From Ambrosia x helenae (lineage: Eukaryota > Streptophyta > Magnoliopsida > Asterales > Asteraceae), in assembly GCA_030844895.1 (NCBI GenBank), contig CM061228.1, forward strand, positions 38,626,626 to 38,690,625: a stretch of DNA of 64,000 bases, given 5' to 3'. The notes below the pieces were generated by a model. It ran no database searches and had not been told where the DNA came from. It was given only the letters and a program-made list of their open reading frames with translations. Made by a program: the position numbers and the translations under genes. Positions 57,213-64,000 of the stretch are shown here, in pieces. Position 1 is the stretch's first letter. Each line of letters begins with the position of its first letter.

Positions 57213-57864
57213 GACTGGATAATATAAATCCTGAAGGCTACTTTGTTTTGCATAGTAGATTATGCACGGAAAATCTGTTGGGATCTTTGTAGCTCAGCAA
57301 GACCAAATTTTCATTTGGATAAAAACTATTGATCCACAATGCTACTTATTTAGTGAGGCTAATAGTAATACATTTAACCTTAGTTATTATTATTTATCAT
57401 TCTTTCCAGTTTATGTAAAGATCTAGGAATTATTAGTGAAATCCATTTTGTTGTCAGTTGTAGCATCCAGGGTGTAATTCTCGTATACAAGGAAGAAACG
57501 GAGGATATTTCGTGATGTTATCAGCCACTTATTTCTTGTGTGGGAGACACTACCTGCAAACGATGGGTTCCCGTTAGAAACAGGCCTTCCAGTTCCCAAA
57601 TTACCCCTGCTTAGTTGAAATTTTCAAAAAGTATTATTCTTATGCATTTTTGTTAAAATCTTTCTGCGGGAATTCAATTTTAAATTAGCATTACTTGTGT
57701 TTTTTGTAGAACTGTATTTTGCAAAGAAATAATGCTCTACAGTTTTAATCATTTTTCATACATTATAGCTTAACCTTTAAAAGACGACCTTTTGTTCTGT
57801 TTGGATAATTTAAGGCTATTTTAATGACACCCCAAACATGGTTTTTTATCCTTCTATGTCACAG

Positions 57865-57966
57865 CTTGCCTCAATTAAGGCTATTCGAAACAAACAGACC
57901 GGTTTCTTAGAGGGATACGGGTTTGTTGGGTTTTACTCACATGCTGCATCAGCAAAGGTGTTGTAG
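57865..57966 (+). pseudogene. Exon fragment of an RBP45/47-type RNA-binding protein gene
   Basis: After a pyrimidine-rich acceptor (...GTCACAG) the frame reads LASIKAIRNKQTGFLEGYGF, then VGFYSHAASAKVL and a stop. EGYGFVGF is an RNP1 motif, and IRNKQTG...EGYGFVEFYSHAAA is characteristic of the first RRM of plant RBP45/RBP47 poly(A)/oligouridylate-binding proteins. Only this exon is recognised. The stop replaces the usual continuation. Confidence 0.8.
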
Positions 57967-58124
57967 GCTTCCGGATTCATTGCCCTTTTTTGTGCTTTCT
58001 TGGTAAAAAGCATCATCTAACTTCTGCATGAGAATGGCCAGGGTAGCTGACATGATTAGAAAAGATAGTTAACTTAAACAATTGAATTTTTATTGACATT
58101 TTTTTCAAACAGTATTATGGTACT

Positions 58125-58420
58125 AATTTGAATGGTTGAAGGATTGGTGATTTGGTGGTGGTTCATGATAGTTGGTATATGAGGAAAATTTTGAAGTCTG
58201 TTTGTGTGTGTATTTGTTTTTTCAAAGTATGGTCAAATGGGTCATGGGAGTACCTAATGCCTAACAGTAATATGGACCATTAGTAGAAAAACAATGATTC
58301 AATAAAGACGACTTTATTGATGATATATCGAAACATAAGTCACTGGACCAAGTCAAAATTCTTGGGAGGTGTCAGTTTTGGAGAGGTTATTATTACTGGT
58401 CAAACGTATGGATAGATTTG
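58125..58420 (+). repeat. Second copy of a locally duplicated segment
   Basis: GAATGGTTGAAGGATTGGTG and AACATAAGTCACTGGA match 55015-55080 and 56285-56390. In the first copy these are pulled apart by the gypsy fragment and MITE. The two copies are about 2.1-3.1 kb apart and bracket the RPN11 and RBP45/47 fragments. Confidence 0.7.
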
Positions 58421-58436
58421 TAAGATTATGGATTAC

Positions 58437-58560
58437 TTTTTTGATTATTATTGAGGGATTGAGTTACAATATATCGACACCATAACAAAATCCAAACTAA
58501 TCTAGTGGGCCTATGGGCTAACATTAATAAACCCTAGTTTGATAATACTATCTAATACTT
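58437..58560 (-). repeat. Possible copia LTR edge
   Basis: On the minus strand, TTGAGGGGAAG (purine tract) is followed by TATTAGATAGTATTATC, resembling a purine tract plus LTR start with TG changed to TA. No further element parts are certain. Confidence 0.35.
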
Positions 58561-58899
58561 CCCCTCAATCAGAGCAGAAGGAAACTAGAAGTTCAGACTG
58601 GGAAAACAAAAACATAACACAATAATAATATGATAAACGTGCTTCGATCGGCTCAGAAATCCTAACTTTTGTCAACAAATCCATACTTTGCTTGATGTTG
58701 CCATCCATATTTTGTCTCATTGGGCTAGCCATGGTTTGCTTGATTTATCTTCCGAAGTTTTCAAAAAAAAAAAAAAAAAGTTGTAAAGCAATACACTATA
58801 ATCGTGGTCTTCAAAGCATCATGTGGTTGTGGGGTTGAGTTTTTACACAAGTGACTACTAAAGCCATTTATCTTTAAAAAACTATCACCAATTTTCTTG

Positions 58900-59300
58900 G
58901 ATTACGCGGCTGCAAATCATTGGTTATTGGTTCTTGCAATGATAAAACACGATCAACTAGAGGTAAGTCGACAACCAGCGATCGTAGTCATGTGGCGGTA
59001 TATCAAGGCTAGTAGGCGATGGTCTCTTGGATTCGTAGATCAAGAGATGAGTTTTGTAGATCTAAAAAGGAAAAGAACTCAAGATCGGTGACCATGGTCA
59101 CGCGGCGGTCTCTTGTGTCCATAGATGAAGAGATAAGATCCGTAGAAATAAAAAACAAAAGATAATCAATCAAACCGTAGTTTGAGATTGATGGGCCGCT
59201 GCAATTTAGGTGCCATAATTAAAACCGTTTAAATAAAGAAAAGAAGTGGCTGCTGCAATTTAGGTGCCATAATTAAAACCCAAACCAAGTGAATGATGGT
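58900..59300. repeat. Short imperfect tandem repeats
   Basis: A ~100-bp unit (GTCATGTGGCGG...TCTCTTGGATTCGTAGAT) is repeated with divergence near 59083. A ~54-bp unit with CTGCAATTTAGGTGCCATAA is repeated at ~59199 and ~59252. No credible gene. Confidence 0.6.
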
Positions 59301-59701
59301 GACTAAGTAAGAATAAAACCCAAGCCATGTGAAGATAGTCGCTCAAAAACATTGATTGCTCAAATTATTACCCCAAGATAACACATGTGAAGATTGTTCT
59401 TTGCGTCACTCCAAGATTGGAAATCAACGAAGTGAGGCGGAAAGTTAGCGGTCAAAGGCGGTGGCGTTGAGACATTAGAAATTCACAGAACATGATTTTA
59501 TTGAGAACAACTGCTAGAATCTTGATGTAACATTTCGTATTTTTCTACTATGTACGTTTGATTTTTCAATCAATAAAAACGTTGCGTTTTGATATTATTG
59601 TACTTATTAAAAATATTTGTGACATTTTGGGCCTATAAAACCATATTATATACATATGATTATATTATATTAATGAAATAATAGCTAAAAAATAAAATGC
59701 A
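59301..59701. other. Intergenic, no gene seen
   Basis: AT-rich sequence without a supported gene or element end. Confidence 0.45.
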
Positions 59702-59776
59702 TGGTCCGGGACTCGAATCCGCGTCCATGGCCGGCCCAACATACACACACGTCTTAACCAACTGAGCTACAACATG
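59702..59776 (-). repeat. tRNA-like (Pol III A/B box) module
   Basis: Minus strand: A box TAGCTCAGTTGG (59759-59770) and B box GATTCGAGTCC (59709-59719). Same orientation and partly similar flank (CCTTCCTCATTATAC, GTCAAC) as the module at 629-696. Not a functional tRNA by its acceptor ends. Confidence 0.5.
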
Positions 59777-60854
59777 TTTAGTGACTTTTATAAAACACAA
59801 ACATACTTAAACCCTTCCTCATTATACACAGTTGACTTTGGAAAAGTCAACTGCGAGTCTAAACTTTCCAAATCAACATCGAATCCGCGTTTTGATTCCA
59901 ATTCAGTTATGGAAAGTTTTAACCGACCTACCCTGCTTATTCCCCACGCCAATTAACCATTATAACCTTCCAATTTTAAGTATTATACGCGTATACAATT
60001 TATTATGGGTCAAAATCTTCCAAAATTACGATTACGTGTTGTTGGTATAAATTGACCACATCCCTACGAGCTAATGTCACCGATTAACAAACCCCCATAC
60101 CCACATTATCCTAAAACTCCTTCAAAACTGTGGAATCGTACGCGTTTGACGTTTTCATTTGACTGTTCGTTCATACATCGATTCACGCTGTAAGTATCAA
60201 TTCTTTAGTTGGTTTTGTTGTTCGGCCATAAACAAACAATAGCCCCATTGATGTGCTAAAAGTAGTTTAATAAAAATAACTAAATTAAACCTAAAACTAG
60301 ACACCTACTAATACTCTAGACTCTCTAAAACTAAACTACTGACAGGCAAGTGAACCTATCGACTCTAGTAAAGCTAAAGTAAGTCCGGATATCGAACCCA
60401 CGAGACTCTAATGGAAGACAGTAACTAGAGTCGAAAACTTATCTAAAACTGAAATAAAACTATTTATTATTTTAGATGGGGGTTTACTAAAAACTAAATT
60501 CAAGAAAAATAAAGATTAACTAAAATAAACTAAACTGAACTTAAGACGTGAACCGAGCTGAACTAAATTCAAATGATGGTGAAAATACTACCTAGGTTAG
60601 AATCCTACTCATGACTGACGAACTTTTATGGTTATGGAACAAGCTATGGAACCGAGATCTTCAGATACTGAACTTACAGGATAAACTAGAGGACCCTCGA
60701 CCCTTCTCAAGGAGAAACCTAAGGTTACCTATAAGCCGTTAAACTACCGATTGAGAGGTTACCCTTACAGGCTTACCTACTCTGATGATAAAGTACCCGC
60801 TAGACAGTCTACCTTACAGCTCGAAAGCCTCACTACACTAAGAGTGCAAGGGGT

Positions 60855-61063
60855 CACTGGCGAAGGTTTGTAGGGGCGGGGAGGGGCGGCCGACCCCCCC
60901 GGATTTTCGCGCAGAAGTTCCGATTATATAGTATTCGTATAGAAAATTTTGAAAATATAGGGTTTCGACCCCCGAAACTGGTTTTCGACCCCCCGAAACC
61001 AGTGACTTCCGAACCCCCAGTGACTTCCGACCCCCCGAACCTTCGGGTCAAGCTTCGCCACTG
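60855..61063. mobile_element. hAT-type MITE, CAGTGGCG family, copy 3
   Basis: Termini CACTGGCGAAGG / AAGCTTCGCCACTG, with perfect 8-bp duplications CAAGGGGT (60847-60854 and 61064-61071). Interior (GGGGCGGGGAGGGGCGGCCG, TATAGTATTCGTATAGAAA) close to copy 1. Confidence 0.93.
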
Positions 61064-61786
61064 CAAGGGGTAACTATAGAAAACCTGACCTGACTCGATA
61101 CGCAAGTAGTGGTAAGGAAACTAGGAAGATCTTCTTACAAAGCATCTAAATCTAGCAATTTAACACCATAGACATATCGACAATCCCGCACCTTACAGCT
61201 ATTGGAATTGGAAGAATACCTAGAACTACCCAATCAACAAAAACCACTCCTACGGAAAACATTAGCAATTTACCATAAACTAGTTGCTAACACACAGTCC
61301 ACAACCTAACATGCATTCATACATGAAAGACATTCACAAAAACGCATGTGGAGTAAATAATTATCAATTGAACAAAACTAAGTACGCATATACACCAGAT
61401 CAAAAACAATCAAAGTCTTTACTAAATCATCAACCCATAGTCAAAGTTCCAAAAGCCATAGAAACAATAAATCAATCAATCATGAGTATTCATCAAAACC
61501 TAAGTAGTAACAAAAGTCTAGCCAATAAAAGTCATGATAAAATCAATTCTAAGTTCATGAAACATAGTTTGCAACTCAAAAGAACAAAGGAACGAAGAGC
61601 CCGAATGATTAAAACCCAAAACTCTCGATCCAAATGCTCAAAATCTTGACCCTTGGCCTTTCTCTCACCTCCTAGTGCTCCAGAGCAGCTTCAACTCGTC
61701 CAAAGTGATGATAAAATCGACTAATGGCCGTCCTAGGGTTTTTAAAATCGAGATTGGGCCAAAAACAACTTTTTCACGAAGTTATT

Positions 61787-61911
61787 CCCGTCGCGTAGAG
61801 CGACGGGCTTGAAAAGATCTGGTCACGTAGCGCGACAGACTTTCAGAAGGTAAAATACACCGTCACGTAGCGTGACGAAAAAGTGCCAAACCCGTCGCGT
61901 AGCGCGACGGG
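61787..61911. repeat. Four-fold palindrome array in the LTR
   Basis: Four related hairpin words of about 17-21 bp at 61787-61807, 61821-61840, 61861-61877 and 61891-61911. All have the pattern GTCRCGTAG[AC]GYGAC, with CCCGTC/GACGGG added in the first and last. Confidence 0.85.
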
Positions 61912-62135
61912 ACAAAACTTTCCAATTTTTCAATTTTTTTACTTCCCGATCAACCGCGACTCGTCCGGAGGCTCGTTTTTTCTCGTTTAAGCTCCATTTT
62001 ACTTTCTTTCTTGTCCGGACTCCTGTGCAACACCAAATAATAAATAGAATACAAAAATACCACAAAAACGACACAAACCGACTCAAAAATAATATAAACT
62101 ATAGACCAAAAACAGATGTATTTTGCAATACATCA

Positions 62136-62580
62136 AATATCCCCACACTTATGTTTTTTTCGTCCCTGAAAAAGAATTATGCTATGGAATCACAGTTAGG
62201 TTTACATCCAGTTTCAAAACTTAGGTTACTTAGTTAATAATCTACTAACGTGTTGATTGCTATTGCAGGTATTTTTTCATTTTTTTTACTCGACTATGAC
62301 AGACACGGTCCATCCCCACACTTAAATTTTGCATTGTCCCCAATGCAGGAATGGACAACTGACTCAAACGCAATAATACTGACACTAAACAAAAAGAAAA
62401 ACAAAAGGAAAAGATAAAAAGGGAAAGACTTAGCTAGAAATATAGCAAGACTGTCACGTGCCAGACTAATCCAAAAACATGTCCTCCAATTCAAACGTGC
62501 TCTGCAAACAATTCCAAACTCCCACACACGAACGAAAGCGGCTCATCATTCTAAACCACACTCACAAACTATAAACCACC

Positions 62581-62615
<35 letters not shown>

Positions 62616-62765
62616 AACAAAAACATCACCAACCAACCATCCCAGTACCCAAAGTATCAAAATATATCAAGTTTAGTACAGACCATGATCAAATCAAAAC
62701 ATCAGATAAAAGAAAAATAAAGGAAAATACTAAACCAGTGATCATGCTGCACTTCCATCCCCACA
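62136..62765 (-). other. Spacer between post-pol ORF and 3' LTR
   Basis: Minus strand: AGTGTGGGGAT occurs at the ORF end (62757-62768), at 62311-62325 after ATTGGGGACAATG, and at 62139-62150 as the purine tract of the 3' LTR. A (TA)n tract lies at 62580-62615. No coding region. Confidence 0.7.
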
Positions 62766-64000
62766 CTAAGTCTCATCAGCTCCACTTAGTGGCTCATCCT
62801 GCGGCACATGCGGCTCTGGGGCTCTGAAAATGTCTGGGATAGCAAGGTTCATTGCTCCCATCATACACCTCCACATGTCCTCCTGTCTGCGATGACCTGC
62901 AACAATCAACTCTTGTAACTCCAAATACTGCCTATCTGTCCTCTCACAAAGTGCCTTTAAAGTCAATGGTACTGGAAGTGGCTCTCTAAGAGGATACTGA
63001 CGACCAGGCAACTCTCTCCTATGCCTAGGTCTTTGTAAACGAGTAGGGATGCCGGCCTGGAGTGCCTCAGCTGCTGCTGACCCCTCAGGGGGTGGTACAT
63101 GTGGACCTGGGATAACTGTGTCCCATTCCACAGGATCAGTCGATACTAAAATGCCTGCCTGCTTAAGCTCTTTCTCTCCAAAATACTTTGCCATTGGCCC
63201 CTCCACTAAATAACTCTTTTTATACCTGTTAAAAACCTTCAAATTCTCCGCTAAAACAGTAATATATGGACCCATGTCTAAAGCAGCCCGGTCTCCTCCC
63301 CTCCTGGGCCTAGCAAAAGACCAAGCCAACACACTAGCTAAATTGGCCTCTCGCCCTGAACCATACATAACAAGCAGAAAAGCTCTATCCAGTTCACCTT
63401 ATTCTCTCCTGATTTCCTACCCACCAAAGTACATGACAAAATCTTCAGTATATACATGTAAACCAGATCCCGAATATCTGTTCCAGCCAAATTTTTAGAA
63501 AATGGTGTAATAGCAATGGTATCCCAAAACTCAATTAAGTCATGCACTGTCAAACTATGCTCTTTCTCCACCTTATAAGCTCCTCTCAAACTAGTCAAGA
63601 AACCTGGAGTCACAACCTCCTCACTCGTGTAGAAGCCACTAACCACAGCGAAATCAGGTATAGACATTTCATGAAGTACCCTACCTAGAGAAAACGACAC
63701 TGCATCCCGCTCGGAAAATGTGCCTTCCTTATGCTTAAATGTAGAGTGAAATTCAATGATCAGCTCCTCATACTGTTCTTTATCACAAGTTAACACCCGC
63801 TTAAACCTAGGCCCCAGCAATCCCTCAATTCTCTCTCGCTGACCCACTGTATGTAGCCAATCCCAGTCAATCGTGCGCGGTACTAAAAGCTCCGTATCAA
63901 CCAAAACATCACACTTCTCTGCTTCTTTGGTACCTTCCTGAAACTGTAGGAGGGTATGCCGCCTGAGGTCCTCTCTTGTGCATATTGTGAGTGTCTCCGG
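62766..64000 (-). CDS. Athila-type post-pol ORF (ATHILA ORF-1 family-like), partial
   Basis: Open at the window edge. The first frame (to ~63338) contains DWDWLHTVGQRERIEGLLGP, VSFSLGRVLHEMSIPDFAV and DLIEFWDTIAI, a pattern I associate with the large 'Athila ORF' proteins of plants. A one-base shift near 63345-63370 moves to a second frame (63368-62766, ending EPLSGADET). Its position just before the 3' LTR is that of the envelope-like gene in some Athila elements, but I see no signal peptide or membrane segment, so an envelope role is not supported. Function unknown. Confidence 0.7.

Larger units (their letters stand above)
60249..62135 (-). repeat. 3' LTR of the Athila-type element
   Basis: 1887 bp including a nested MITE (60855-61063 plus TSD). 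Without it ~1670 bp, matching the LTR length of the first element. Contains an array of short palindromes at 61787-61911. Confidence 0.8.
60249..64000 (-). mobile_element. 3' part of an Athila-type Ty3/gypsy element, off the window
   Basis: On the minus strand: a post-pol ORF (64000-62766), spacer, purine tract and 3' LTR (62135-60249). LTR start TGATGTATTGC and end AGCACATCA parallel the element at 870-8190, and spacer motifs are shared, so they are related families. gag and pol would lie beyond 64000. Confidence 0.85.

Noticed and set aside
58897..59091. 64-residue plus-strand ORF as a host gene
   Set aside because: Overlaps imperfect tandem repeats and has no recognisable domain.
61284..61649. 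121-residue ORF in the Athila-type LTR
   Set aside because: Entirely inside an LTR on the strand opposite to the element. No domain recognised.
62766..64000. Envelope glycoprotein of a retrovirus-like element
   Set aside because: The position fits an envelope-like gene, but I see no signal peptide, membrane segment or cleavage site. Described only as an Athila-type post-pol ORF.

Overview
This is plant nuclear DNA. It is AT-rich, carries many TAA/TA microsatellites and short spliceosomal-type exons, and is almost entirely transposable elements. The lineages present (Ty3/gypsy Athila/Tat-type, Ty1/copia, plant L1 LINE, Helitron, MULE, hAT, PIF/Harbinger) and the plant F-box/FBA gene point to a eudicot. 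The style of the F-box paralogues resembles Asteraceae, but that placement is a tentative inference from memory. I see no bacterial, organellar or rRNA sequence and no CRISPR.

Layout. 0.87-8.2 kb: a full-length LTR retrotransposon (5-bp TSD, tRNA-Asp primer site) that codes only Gag and protease. 10.1 kb: a hAT-type MITE with an 8-bp TSD. 11.3 kb: a truncated F-box copy. 11.7-18.2 kb: a nested stack. A MULE (9-bp TSD) holds a Helitron that captured an exon of cofactor-independent phosphoglycerate mutase, and an RPA OB-fold exon plus a second Helitron 3' end lie further right. 18.4-18.9 kb: another hAT. 20 kb: a Myb/SANT-like ORF of the PIF/Harbinger-associated kind. 21.2-28.4 kb: a small hAT (8-bp TSD) split by a 6.65-kb non-coding foldback-like element. 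That element has ~230-bp terminal inverted repeats carrying near-perfect 36-38 bp palindromes, a 680-bp central inverted repeat, a shuffled array of internal modules, and three copies of a captured protein-coding fragment. This is the most unusual object in the window.

28.5-36.4 kb: an old L1 LINE with a 16-bp imperfect TSD, broken by a 2.38-kb solo LTR and a hAT. 36.5-37.8 kb: a two-exon Myb/SANT-like pseudogene on the minus strand. 38.3-44.8 kb: a nearly intact copia element whose 933-bp flanking direct repeats reach past its LTR into a neighbouring LTR, so it is a rearranged copy. 46-48.1 kb: nested Tourist-like MITEs, an LTR remnant and a hAT. 48.7-51.6 kb: a second, 5'-truncated LINE on the minus strand. 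51.8-52.8 kb: a MITE and a Helitron. 52.9-54.1 kb: an F-box/FBA gene, the best host-gene candidate, with one apparent frameshift. 55-58.4 kb: a gypsy gag fragment, a MITE, and exon fragments of proteasome subunit RPN11 and an RBP45/47-type RNA-binding protein. 60.2-64 kb: the 3' half of a second Athila-type element (minus strand), running off the window.

Almost nothing here forms a functional pathway. The content is about insertion order, gene-fragment capture and decay. Boundaries given as exact were found by matching target-site duplications by eye; others are marked approximate.
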